Shown piece by piece: positions 41,951 to 49,714 of a stretch of 64,000 nt of DNA. A model generated the notes under the pieces. It worked only from the letters and a program-made list of their open reading frames with translations. It was not told the DNA's origin and did not search any database. Source of the DNA: Bradyrhizobium neotropicale (GTDB lineage Bacteria > Pseudomonadota > Alphaproteobacteria > Rhizobiales > Xanthobacteraceae); the NCBI RefSeq assembly GCF_001641695.1, contig NZ_LSEF01000113.1, positions 27,498 to 91,497 of the forward strand, in the 5' to 3' direction. How positions within the stretch are numbered: the first letter of the stretch is position 1; every line of letters begins with the position of its first letter. The translations under genes were made by a program, and so were the position numbers.

Positions 41951-42316
41951 ATGGTCGGCAGGAGACATGATTCGCGGGAAATATCGGACAAGCTGGCTCA
42001 GGCGGATCAACTCGCGGCCAAAGGCAAGACCCAGCGCGAGATATCAAAAGCGCTCGGCGTGAGTATCATGACCTACCATCGCTGGAAGAAGATGCTCAAA
42101 TCTCCCGAGCCGGTGATGGATGGTGCAGGCAACGAGATCAGCAGCGGCTTGAGCGTGCCGCGCGAGGCCAGCACAGAAGACACCATCAAGCGCCTGGAAG
42201 TCGAAAACGCGCAACTGCGACGTCTTGTAACTGACATGTTGCTGGAGAAGCTGAAGTACGAAGAGGAACTTCGTGCACGCCAGGGGCCGCGGCTTCGGCG
42301 TCCCGAGAAGGGCTAG
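41951..42316 (+). CDS. Stand-alone IS3 OrfA-like helix-turn-helix protein
   Basis: ATG 41951 follows an AGAGGG site (TTG 41933 is an in-frame alternative). The 121-residue protein has a helix-turn-helix (KTQREISKALGVSIMTYHRWKKM, about residues 25-47) and then a leucine-zipper-like helix (IKRLEVENAQLRRLVTDMLLEKL). This is the two-part layout of IS3-family OrfA. However, no OrfB transposase follows, because a minus-strand gene ends within 4 bp of its stop. No terminal inverted repeats are visible. It is either an IS remnant or a domesticated DNA-binding regulator of the polysaccharide locus. The intact frame and good start favour the latter. Confidence 0.7.
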   Translation: MVGRRHDSREISDKLAQADQLAAKGKTQREISKALGVSIMTYHRWKKMLKSPEPVMDGAGNEISSGLSVPREASTEDTIKRLEVENAQLRRLVTDMLLEKLKYEEELRARQGPRLRRPEKG

Positions 42317-43008
42317 GGCCTGATTCCCAAGGGGGGAGGCAAGGGCGATGGCGTGAGCTCAATGCCCGGTTTTGCCTGCTCGGCGTTGAAGGAAACCCAG
42401 ACGTTGGGATCCGCCGCGCTCTGTCGTGACAGATACCGATAGGTCGTCTCGTACCAGAACAGGATTTCCGGCGTCTGGTTGTCGAGGATCATTTCGCCAC
42501 GGTCGGATCTGACGGTCAGGACCGCATGACGCGCCCTATCCTGGCCGCGCGCCTCGACGATCGTGATCAGCAACGCGCCCTGCGGCCAACCCGCCTTCGC
42601 GAGCAGTCGGCGCTTGAGCAGGACCATGTCCTCGCAATCACCCCGGTCGAGCGGATAGGCCCAACGCTCAGCTTTTCCGTAGAGCTCGGAATCGCTGGTC
42701 CACGTTACGCGATCATTGACGTATTTGTTGATCTCGTACAGTTGCTGGAGCAGACCCGGCGTGAGAGTCACATCGCGCGCCTGATCGGCCAAGGGCTTGC
42801 ATTCGTCGGCATTTGCGGCACAGAGCTGCAGCCATCCGCCGGGCGCCTTCGTTGCCTCGCCGATCGCGGCGAACAGCGCCGGACGGGCAAGGAAGGCGTG
42901 AGCCGGAAGAGCATCCAGCGCGAAGACGGCGGCCACGGCCGCCGCGACAAATGTCCAAGCGCGAAGCCGTGTGGTGGCGATCCGCCCCGTTATGCAGAAT
43001 CTCGTCAT
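42313..43008 (-). CDS. Transglutaminase-like cysteine protease (BTLCP, peptidase family C93)
   Basis: The 231-residue protein has an N-terminal signal or anchor (about residues 15-38, ending PAHA). The catalytic Cys lies in DRGDCEDMVLLKRRLL (C125), His in ARHAVLTV (H161) and Asp in MILDNQTP (D176). This is the full triad of bacterial transglutaminase-like cysteine proteases. The best-known member, LapG, is a periplasmic protease that releases surface adhesins. This gene is divergent from the DUF3047 gene and converges on the OrfA-like gene with a 4-bp end overlap. Which protein it cleaves is unknown. I see no LapD-like partner in the window. Confidence 0.88.
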   Translation of the reverse strand: MTRFCITGRIATTRLRAWTFVAAAVAAVFALDALPAHAFLARPALFAAIGEATKAPGGWLQLCAANADECKPLADQARDVTLTPGLLQQLYEINKYVNDRVTWTSDSELYGKAERWAYPLDRGDCEDMVLLKRRLLAKAGWPQGALLITIVEARGQDRARHAVLTVRSDRGEMILDNQTPEILFWYETTYRYLSRQSAADPNVWVSFNAEQAKPGIELTPSPLPPPLGIRP

Positions 43009-43514
43009 GCCTGTCCCCCATCAGATTCCGAATGAGAGGCTGGCAGAGACAGCTCGCGATCCCGCTAAGGGATTGCTTCAAATTGAATCGATCTGCGCGG
43101 AAGTAGCCTCGCTGGAGTGCCATGGTGTGATTTCAGTTAAGGTGCGGACGTAGACCGCGGCCAACGGTTGCTGGCACGTTGAGAACCGCTGTGCAGAAAG
43201 GGCGCTGCCGATCGCGATCGAGATCGCGGGAGTCCGGGGCGGGCAGCAAGCGTCATCGCATCATTTGGAGACAGAACCGGAGCGCGGGAGGGCGCCGCAT
43301 CCTGCCGCACGGCAGCTTCGTGAAATTTTCCCGGCTTCACGCGGGAGGTTTTCAGCTTCACGAAGCGGTCAGCGGGCCCATCCTCACTTCCTCAATGCTG
43401 GACCGAGGTCCCTTCGGCGGCCCGCAGCAATCGGCATTTGCGACGGCATTTCGAACCAAGATGGACGAAGCACCGCGAGATGCCGGCATCGATTTGGATC
43501 AGGGGAGGAAGCGC
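43009..43514. promoter_or_regulatory. Divergent control region between BTLCP and DUF3047 genes
   Basis: This 506-bp space must hold two promoters. It includes a perfect 10-bp inverted repeat, GCTTCGTGAA (43315-43324) and TTCACGAAGC (43357-43366), with a further GCTTCACG between the arms. The downstream frame stays open back to about 43179. The predicted peptide there is Arg/Ser-rich and unlike a real N-terminus, so I see no gene in this space. Confidence 0.4.
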
Positions 43515-44726
43515 ATGTGTTTCAGTTGTTTTCGCTCACCGTCGACGGCCGGCCTCTCCCGGCGTGATGCGTTGGCGCGCGCATGCACTCTGGGTCTCGT
43601 GCTGCCATTTACCGCTCCGGCATTGCGGGCGGTTTGCGCCGCGGAGCAGAGCGGTCCTGCCCCGACTGATCTGATGAGCGCGATCAAGGACATCATCGTT
43701 CAGGCGAAGTCGCCCGAACTCGCCGCTTATCGGGTTTTCGATATCAACGCGGGTGATCTTCCCTGGACCGATCTCGGTCTTGATGCGGCTCAGGGGCAGC
43801 AGGTGACATTCCTGCTGACCGGTCGCATGTGGCTTTCGCGCGAACATGACCTCTGGTTCAATCCCGGCCTGATCTTCCACGCGCGCACGCGCGGGCTCCG
43901 GCCGATGTACATCCCGATGTTGAATGCCGGGACGATGACGGCCTCCCACGATGGTCCGATCGAAGTCGCGCGCTCGGCGGCGGAGTGGGCCTCGGAGGAC
44001 GGCGTATTGCAGACGCCGCCGGAGATCTACAAGAAGGCGGACGTCAGGATCACCGGTGTCGCGCTGCTGTGGCGCGGCGATGCCCGCGTCGGCATCAAGA
44101 GTTTGCTCGCTCAGGGCGATGCCGGCGATCTCCTCGCTTCCGAACTCGCGCGCCTCGAACGTGGTCGCAAGCTTCCGGCGGGATGGTCGAACCTGCTGGG
44201 GTTCGGCGGTGGACAAGAGGTCTTCAGCCGGGACGAGAACGGCGAAATCACCTGCGACAGCGCGGGTAGCGCCAGTATCATCGAGCGGCCGTTGTCGATA
44301 CCGTTGGCGTCCGGTCCGCGCCTCGGATGGCGCTGGAAAATCGACCAACTGCCCTCTGCGGCCGCCGAGGATCAAGCCCCGACCCATGACTATCTTTCAA
44401 TTGGGGTGAAGTTCGAAGATGGGCAGGATCTGACCTACATCTGGAGCGAGCACTTGCCCCAAGGCATGGTGTTCCGCTGCCCGCTGGCCAACTGGAAGGC
44501 GATCGAGACCCATATGGTCGTCCGCTCTGGCAAGGCGGAACTCGGGACCTGGCAAGCGTTCGAACGCGACATTGCTGCCGATTACTCCGCCCATATCGGC
44601 GGCCCGGCGAAAAGCATCTCGCACGTCTGGCTGCTGGCGATCACGCCGTTTCAGCGCCGCAAGGGCTCGTGCCGCTACGCCGACATCAAGATCAGCACCG
44701 CCGACAACACTGTCCTCAAGGTTTAG
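43515..44726 (+). CDS. DUF3047 family exported protein
   Basis: ATG 43515 has a GGAGG site about 7 bp upstream, giving 403 residues. The N-terminus has SRRDAL followed by a hydrophobic stretch (residues about 15-40), which looks like a twin-arginine signal. A middle beta-rich domain follows, with LPWTDLGLDAAQGQQVTFLLTGRMWLS, similar in pattern to Ca-dependent galactose-binding lectin folds. The C-terminal 190 residues (from about nt 44150) match the DUF3047 layout, including SIGVKFEDGQDLTYIW and SHVWLLAIT. Function is unknown for the family. It lies at the edge of the polysaccharide locus, so a sugar-binding role is possible but unproven. Confidence 0.75.
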   Translation: MCFSCFRSPSTAGLSRRDALARACTLGLVLPFTAPALRAVCAAEQSGPAPTDLMSAIKDIIVQAKSPELAAYRVFDINAGDLPWTDLGLDAAQGQQVTFLLTGRMWLSREHDLWFNPGLIFHARTRGLRPMYIPMLNAGTMTASHDGPIEVARSAAEWASEDGVLQTPPEIYKKADVRITGVALLWRGDARVGIKSLLAQGDAGDLLASELARLERGRKLPAGWSNLLGFGGGQEVFSRDENGEITCDSAGSASIIERPLSIPLASGPRLGWRWKIDQLPSAAAEDQAPTHDYLSIGVKFEDGQDLTYIWSEHLPQGMVFRCPLANWKAIETHMVVRSGKAELGTWQAFERDIAADYSAHIGGPAKSISHVWLLAITPFQRRKGSCRYADIKISTADNTVLKV

Positions 44727-44763
44727 AGAGGAGGGGGCTCGACGATGGTCTCAAGCTTGCTCA

Positions 44764-45582
44764 TCACTGCGGCAAGGACACCAGCCAAGCGCCCGCCGCC
44801 ACACATGCAATGCCGGCCGCACGCGCGATCCATCGTCCGACCGGCGTAAGTTTCTCCAGCAGGACGAGCAGCGCCAAAAGTGCAATCCAAAGCACGTTCA
44901 TCACCCCGCCGACGAACAAGAGCGCCATCAAGACCCAGCAGCAGCCGACACAATAGCCTCCGTGCCGGAGCCCCAGCAGCAGGCAGCCTCGCAGGTCGTT
45001 GCGAAAGCCGCCGTTGCGCATCAGGAACAGAAATGGCGACTGGCATTGGGCGAGACAGACATCCTTGAGCGGTGTCCATTGATAGACTCCGGCCGCGATC
45101 AGCACGATGCCGCCAAGCAGATTGCTGGCAATCGTCATCCGGGAATCCAGCAGCGCTGCCCGCTCGATCACCCATTGGAGTAGGGTTGCTGCCAGCGAAA
45201 AGCCACCCCAGGCGAGGAGATAACCGGCCGCGAACCAGCCGGTCGCAGCGAATGGCTTGCGCTGCGCTTTGCCCTGTCGACCGACGCGGGCGTACATGAG
45301 GATCATGGGCGCTGCCGAGGGGGCCATCATTCCGATCATCATCACCGCCCACATCAGCAACACATACGCGAATTCGATCGCTCGCCATGGCTCGCCCGCC
45401 GGCAGCATGATTCCGATCCCGGCCGGGATCATGCGGAACCCGGTCATGTCCATGCCGCCCATGTCCATGTCCCTGGCGAGCCAGAGCACATAGGCCCACG
45501 CCAACGCGACAATGATCCCCATCACGCCGCCGACGATCCAGCGATCGCGCCGCAGCACGGTTTCCAGGGGGCCATCGGTCAT
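44764..45582 (-). CDS. DUF2182 membrane protein, putative metal-binding
   Basis: From ATG 45582 the product is 272 residues with about seven transmembrane helices. A Met-rich loop (RDMDMGGMDMTG) sits after the first helix, followed by the family segment VLLMWAVMMIGMMAPSAAPMILMYARV. A late GLRHGGYCVGCCWVLMALLFVGGVMN segment carries conserved His and Cys residues. DUF2182 proteins are described as predicted metal-binding membrane proteins. The methionine and cysteine content suggests copper or a similar soft metal. It follows the DUF1326 gene at 49 bp on the same strand, and this pairing is common, so the two likely work together. Confidence 0.88.
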   Translation of the reverse strand: MTDGPLETVLRRDRWIVGGVMGIIVALAWAYVLWLARDMDMGGMDMTGFRMIPAGIGIMLPAGEPWRAIEFAYVLLMWAVMMIGMMAPSAAPMILMYARVGRQGKAQRKPFAATGWFAAGYLLAWGGFSLAATLLQWVIERAALLDSRMTIASNLLGGIVLIAAGVYQWTPLKDVCLAQCQSPFLFLMRNGGFRNDLRGCLLLGLRHGGYCVGCCWVLMALLFVGGVMNVLWIALLALLVLLEKLTPVGRWIARAAGIACVAAGAWLVSLPQ

Positions 45583-45631
45583 TTGCGATAAGTGTTGCCG
45601 GCCTCCTCGCAAGGCCGGCTCAGGAGCTGCA

Positions 45632-46261
45632 TCACGCCTGGTTCGACCAGCGGATCGGCGCATACAGGCCGTTCTTGCCGGAATTGTCCCAGCGCATGCC
45701 ATGATCGCTGAACGTATTGCCGGCGGCGCCGACGGCCATGACCATGTTGTCGGGGCTGACCGGATGGCCGATGTTCGCCCACATTTCCCCGCTCGGATGC
45801 ATGGTCGGCAATGGATCGACGGACATGTGCAGAATACCCGGGATTTCCGCGGACCGCGTCTTGCCGTCGATGCGGAATGTGATCGGGGCCTTGCGCACCC
45901 CCAGGTTCTTGCTGATCAACGGCGTGAACGCGGCCATCGGACCGCCGGCGGCGCCGGTGAAGATCGCAGCTAGAGCCTCGGTCTGCTCATCGTCGGCGCG
46001 CTGATCAATATAGGCGGCCACCGACCAATCCCCGTCTGCCATGACCCCGGGTGCGTGGAGGACAACCAGGACATTGAGTCCGTCGAGTACGACATCGCCA
46101 TAGCGGCCGCTTTCGACGTGGAAGATCAGCGGTACGTTGCAAAACCCCTCGGTCGGTCGCGCGGTCAACGGGGGAGCCGCCGACACGAGGCAGGGACACA
46201 CGATGCTGCAACTGCAATTTTCGAAATAGTCACCGGAAAGGTGCCATGGGACATCCGCCAT
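45632..46261 (-). CDS. DUF1326 family protein
   Basis: This 209-residue protein starts MADVPWHLSGDYFENCSCSIVCPCL. The ENCSCSIVCPC cluster (C-x-C-x3-C-x-C) is the hallmark of DUF1326 and suggests metal or thiol chemistry. A conserved FRIDGKTRSAEIPG strand and HPVSPDNMVMAVG follow. No signal peptide is evident. It is the first gene of a two-gene unit with the DUF2182 membrane protein. The function of the family is not established; a metal-handling module is the reasonable inference. Confidence 0.88.
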   Translation of the reverse strand: MADVPWHLSGDYFENCSCSIVCPCLVSAAPPLTARPTEGFCNVPLIFHVESGRYGDVVLDGLNVLVVLHAPGVMADGDWSVAAYIDQRADDEQTEALAAIFTGAAGGPMAAFTPLISKNLGVRKAPITFRIDGKTRSAEIPGILHMSVDPLPTMHPSGEMWANIGHPVSPDNMVMAVGAAGNTFSDHGMRWDNSGKNGLYAPIRWSNQA

Positions 46262-46463
46262 CGCTCTCTCCCGCTAGGCCGAACCCGATAGATTGCTTTC
46301 GAATGAACTACGTGCAGTTGAAGGCTACGCTGAGCGGGGAAGTACCGCAAGGCGAAATCCACCTGAACGCTTTGCCCATTTCCGCAAGCCATTGAAATCG
46401 CAGAAAATGCGGCCGCGCTGCGAGCGCACCTAAGCCGGGCCCCAAGTGGGCGCGCCCGAGTGC

Positions 46464-46721
46464 TCAGCCATACTCATCGCCGATCCCGTATTCGCGGTAG
46501 ATCTCCAGCGGATCCTGGTCGGGAAACAGCCGGCATTTGGCCTGGGCGAGATGGAGGCTCACCGCGGCCGGCTCCTTGCCGTTCGACAGCATCTTGCGGA
46601 TGTCGTCCATATGCGCGCGGGGCTGGTGCTTCGGCGCGAGCTGCTCCAGCGCGACCAGCGCGGTGGCAAGCGCCTCGGTGAGGACCCATTCGTCGTGGCC
46701 CGTGATTCCCTTCTTCGGCAT
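46464..46721 (-). CDS. Small conserved-type hypothetical protein
   Basis: The preferred start is ATG 46721 (85 residues, beginning MPKKGITGHDEW); ATG 46736 would add five residues. The protein is soluble, with a helical stretch (VLTEALATALVALEQL), then MDDIRKMLSN and a C-terminus rich in acidic and aromatic residues. I do not recognise a family. The start precedes a 297-bp divergent space facing a membrane-protein gene, and codon use matches the neighbours, so it is probably real. Confidence 0.6.
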   Translation of the reverse strand: MPKKGITGHDEWVLTEALATALVALEQLAPKHQPRAHMDDIRKMLSNGKEPAAVSLHLAQAKCRLFPDQDPLEIYREYGIGDEYG

Positions 46722-47018
46722 CGGCAGACCCCACATGCGGTGGCGGGCCAGTGTATCGCGCCTTGCGCCGAATCTCCATTGAGCCGTCGCCAGGCGCGGG
46801 AGGGGTGCAGAACAGTGGCCGGCTCTTTCCGCAGTCGCTTGCATTATGGCCAAGCGCAGCTAAAACGCCGATCTGCGCAGGCCATCTTATCTTTGTTGCA
46901 ACAAAGTGGGCGTAGATCGGCTCGCGCGGCATTCGGGCCGGCCGTTCCGGCCCCGGACCGACTTCCCCGAAATTCCAGAGCGCGATCCGGTTGCGCCGTC
47001 CTCGAGGCTGGAGCCAGC

Positions 47019-47393
47019 ATGGCCTTTCTGAGCATCGCCTACCGCTTCGTCACCAACTTCGCATTTCTGGCGATGGTCTATTTCAGCTTGAATTTCATGG
47101 AGAAGTATCCGAACCGGGCGATCCTCGCGATCCTGGTGCTGGTCTATACCGCCATGCGGGCGGCCTCGACGCTGCGCGCGTTCTACTTCTTCCAGAAGAT
47201 CGAGAAGCTGGAGGCCGAGACCAAGCGCCTGCAGGCCCCGATCAATGACGGCTCGGGCGGAACATCGGCGCGCAAGCAGATCGTGACCGACGTCGCGCGG
47301 CTGCGCCGCGACGGCGAGCTCAAGTCCTATATGGACCTGTTCTTCCTGGCGCTGATCGTGCTGCTCTGCGTCGCCAACATCGTGCGGCAGTAG
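47019..47393 (+). CDS. Small two-helix membrane protein of unknown function
   Basis: ATG 47019 is preceded by GGAG. The 124-residue product has hydrophobic helices at about residues 8-25 and 32-55, a charged coiled-coil region (FFQKIEKLEAETKRLQ) and a third hydrophobic stretch near the C-terminus (LFFLALIVLLCVANIV). No family is recognised. The gene converges on the deacetylase gene, with only 4 bp between the stops. The frame is open far upstream, but the extra sequence looks non-coding and overlaps the opposite-strand small gene. Confidence 0.65.
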   Translation: MAFLSIAYRFVTNFAFLAMVYFSLNFMEKYPNRAILAILVLVYTAMRAASTLRAFYFFQKIEKLEAETKRLQAPINDGSGGTSARKQIVTDVARLRRDGELKSYMDLFFLALIVLLCVANIVRQ

Positions 47394-47397
47394 ACGT

Positions 47398-48645
47398 TTA
47401 CTGCTGCTGGGGCGGCCGCTTCTTCAGGCTGGCGATGCGCGTCGGACGCGGCGCTGTGCCCTTGGCGCGCTTCGCAGCCGGTACGGCATGCGCGGCCTGA
47501 CGCTTGTGCGACGAGGCGGCGATCTTGCCCTTGTGGCCGCTTGCAGCCTCGGCCGCAGCCATCCGCGTCGCCGCGCGCCGCGACAGTGTCGTCGACAGTA
47601 GCACTTCGAGCGAGCCTTCAGGGATCGCGAACAGGTCGCGGTCGGGCACGGGCAGGGTGGCTGCGACATCCGCCAGCGCCTTCGCCCGGTGCGGCAATGG
47701 CGATTGATAGGCGGGCTGCGCGTTGAGATCGGCGAGGTTTGGCGCTGGCAGCGTCCGCGTCTGCGCGAACACGAAATTCGGAACGCTCGGCCAACGCGCG
47801 ATCGGCACCGCCTCCGACGGCGGGTGCAGCAGCCATTCCACCGGCTCGGTCGGTGTCGCGGGCCGGTCGGCGGTCGCAGGCACCACATGCACGATGCGAT
47901 AGCCGCGCGCCTTCAGGTCGCGGATGATCTTTGGCAGCGCCGCGACGGTCCGGGCCTGGATGTCGTGCAGCAGCAAAATGCCTTTGCCCTTGGCTTCGAG
48001 CCGCTGGATCGCGAGCTGGTAGACGCGGTCGGATGACACATGCCGCCAGTCATCGGCCGGGAAGTCGGCGCTCCAGACCTGGATGCCGCGGGAGATCAGG
48101 TAGTTCTCGACGCCCTCGGCGCGCATCAGGCCGGGAATGCGGAAGAACGGCGCCAGCGCGGATGGATCGGTCATCGCGGCCGAGGTCCACTCGATGCCGC
48201 CATTGATCTGCGCCTCGGCCTTGTCGATCGGCATCCGGTCGAACGTCAGGGGATGGTTCATGCTGTGCGTGCCGACGGTGTGGCCGGCCGCCACCAGCTT
48301 GCGTACGCCTTCCGGGTTGGCCTTGGCCTGTTCGCCGATGATGAAGAAGGTCGCCTTGATGCATTCATCGGCCAGGATCTGGAGCACCTGGTTCGAGTAT
48401 TTCGGCAGCGGACCGTCGTCGAAGGTCAGGACGACCTCGTGGTCCTTCAGGGGCAGCGTCTCGCGGTACTGCATGGTCCCGATGCGCGGATGCGCGCGCG
48501 GATCGACGACCAGGGTGCGGGAAGTGCCGAGCGCGTCCGGATGGCCGGGACAATTGGCCGCGTAGGCGGCCGGAGAAGCCGTCAGTAAACCCAGGTAAAG
48601 GACGATCCACGATCGCGTCCGGACAGAAACGCTACTTCCGATCAT
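47398..48645 (-). CDS. Secreted polysaccharide deacetylase with basic C-terminal tail
   Basis: The start at ATG 48645 gives 415 residues with a signal peptide (about 1-29). The NodB-homology domain spans about residues 65-260. It has the TFDDGP motif (D76, D77), the zinc-ligand motif THSMNHP (H127, H131), FFRIPG and a late GILLLHD segment. By family (carbohydrate esterase 4) it removes N- or O-acetyl groups from chitin-like polymers, peptidoglycan or exopolysaccharide. The last 130 or so residues are Ala/Lys/Arg/His-rich and likely disordered or wall-binding. A shorter paralogue lies 179 bp upstream on the same strand. Confidence 0.88.
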   Translation of the reverse strand: MIGSSVSVRTRSWIVLYLGLLTASPAAYAANCPGHPDALGTSRTLVVDPRAHPRIGTMQYRETLPLKDHEVVLTFDDGPLPKYSNQVLQILADECIKATFFIIGEQAKANPEGVRKLVAAGHTVGTHSMNHPLTFDRMPIDKAEAQINGGIEWTSAAMTDPSALAPFFRIPGLMRAEGVENYLISRGIQVWSADFPADDWRHVSSDRVYQLAIQRLEAKGKGILLLHDIQARTVAALPKIIRDLKARGYRIVHVVPATADRPATPTEPVEWLLHPPSEAVPIARWPSVPNFVFAQTRTLPAPNLADLNAQPAYQSPLPHRAKALADVAATLPVPDRDLFAIPEGSLEVLLSTTLSRRAATRMAAAEAASGHKGKIAASSHKRQAAHAVPAAKRAKGTAPRPTRIASLKKRPPQQQ

Positions 48646-48824
48646 GAATCCCGTCTGCCTCCATGTGCGTTGCGGCCATGTCCAATGTGCCATGTCCAAC
48701 GTTGGTCGGAGACGCCCTGAAACGGTTCAGGCGCGGATCCCCCGTGACACTGCATGGCGTAGCATGAACAGAGACTTAATAAGTCCTGAATCACCCCATT
48801 TTGCACGGGCGTGACATTCCGGCA

Positions 48825-49631
48825 TCAACGCGCGTCGGCGCTCCTCGGCGCTGGCGCTGCCGGAACCACGTGAACGACGCGATAGCCGTTCTCCCGCAAA
48901 TACCGCAAAAAGGCGGGCATGATGGCGGCCGTGCGCGCCTTGGGGTCGTGGAAGAGGATGATGCCCTTGCCGGCGGCGGCAAGGCGCTCGGTGACTAGCT
49001 TCAGCTCCTGCTCCGGGGTCATCTCTTCCCAGTCGCTGGCCCAGAGATCGGCCCCGAATACGACGATGCCGCGCGACTGGAGCAGGTCGAGCTCTGCGGG
49101 CGTCGACTCGAAATAGGGGAAGCGGAAAAACGGCGTCGACGGCGTCGTCGTCGAGGCGCCGTGCAGCGCCATCTCGTCGGCCGCAATGCCGCGATCGATC
49201 TCGCTCGTCGCCTTCTCGAGCGGGATCCGCGCCATGAACGGATGCGACCAGGTGTGATGGCCGATGGTGTGGCCCTCGCGCGCGATCCGCTTCACCATCT
49301 CGGGATGTTCGGAGGCGTGCTGGCCGATCAGGAAAAAGGTGGCGCGCACGCATTCCTGCGCCAGCGCGGCCAGCACCTTCGACGTCGTCGGCGGATACGG
49401 GCCGTCGTCGAAGGTCAGCACGACCTCGTGATCGGCCAGCGGCAGCGTCTGCGGAAAGCTCTTCAGGCCGACGCGCGGCGTGGCCTTCACGTCGACGCTC
49501 AGCTCGCGCGAGGTGCCGAGCGCATCCTTGCGCGGACAGTCTGCGGCCTTGGCCGAGGTGGTACTGGCGAGGGCGGCGAGGGCCGCCCCCATCGATATCG
49601 AGATCCATTTCGGCCGACGCATCTTTGTCAT
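48825..49631 (-). CDS. Secreted polysaccharide deacetylase
   Basis: The protein has 268 residues with a signal peptide ending near AKAA. It contains TFDDGP (D75, D76), HHTWSHP (H126, H130), FRFPYFE and GIILFHDPKAR, the five-motif set of NodB-type esterases. It shares the DALGTSR and LPLxDHEVVLTFDDGP segments with the downstream gene, so the two arose by duplication. This copy lacks the long basic tail. The substrate is unknown: peptidoglycan and surface polysaccharide are both plausible for an exported enzyme next to an EPS region. It is divergent from mgtE across 83 bp. Confidence 0.88.
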   Translation of the reverse strand: MTKMRRPKWISISMGAALAALASTTSAKAADCPRKDALGTSRELSVDVKATPRVGLKSFPQTLPLADHEVVLTFDDGPYPPTTSKVLAALAQECVRATFFLIGQHASEHPEMVKRIAREGHTIGHHTWSHPFMARIPLEKATSEIDRGIAADEMALHGASTTTPSTPFFRFPYFESTPAELDLLQSRGIVVFGADLWASDWEEMTPEQELKLVTERLAAAGKGIILFHDPKARTAAIMPAFLRYLRENGYRVVHVVPAAPAPRSADAR

Positions 49632-49714
49632 TGCGCTTGCAGTTGCCTTGTGAGTATTGCCTGAGCCGATAGCTCAGACCAACTGATCCAATCTGTCAAA
49701 CGGCGAGGCGCGCC

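Noticed and set aside
41951-42316. An intact IS3 insertion sequence
   Set aside because: Only an OrfA-like protein is present; there is no OrfB, no terminal inverted repeats and no target-site duplication that I could see.
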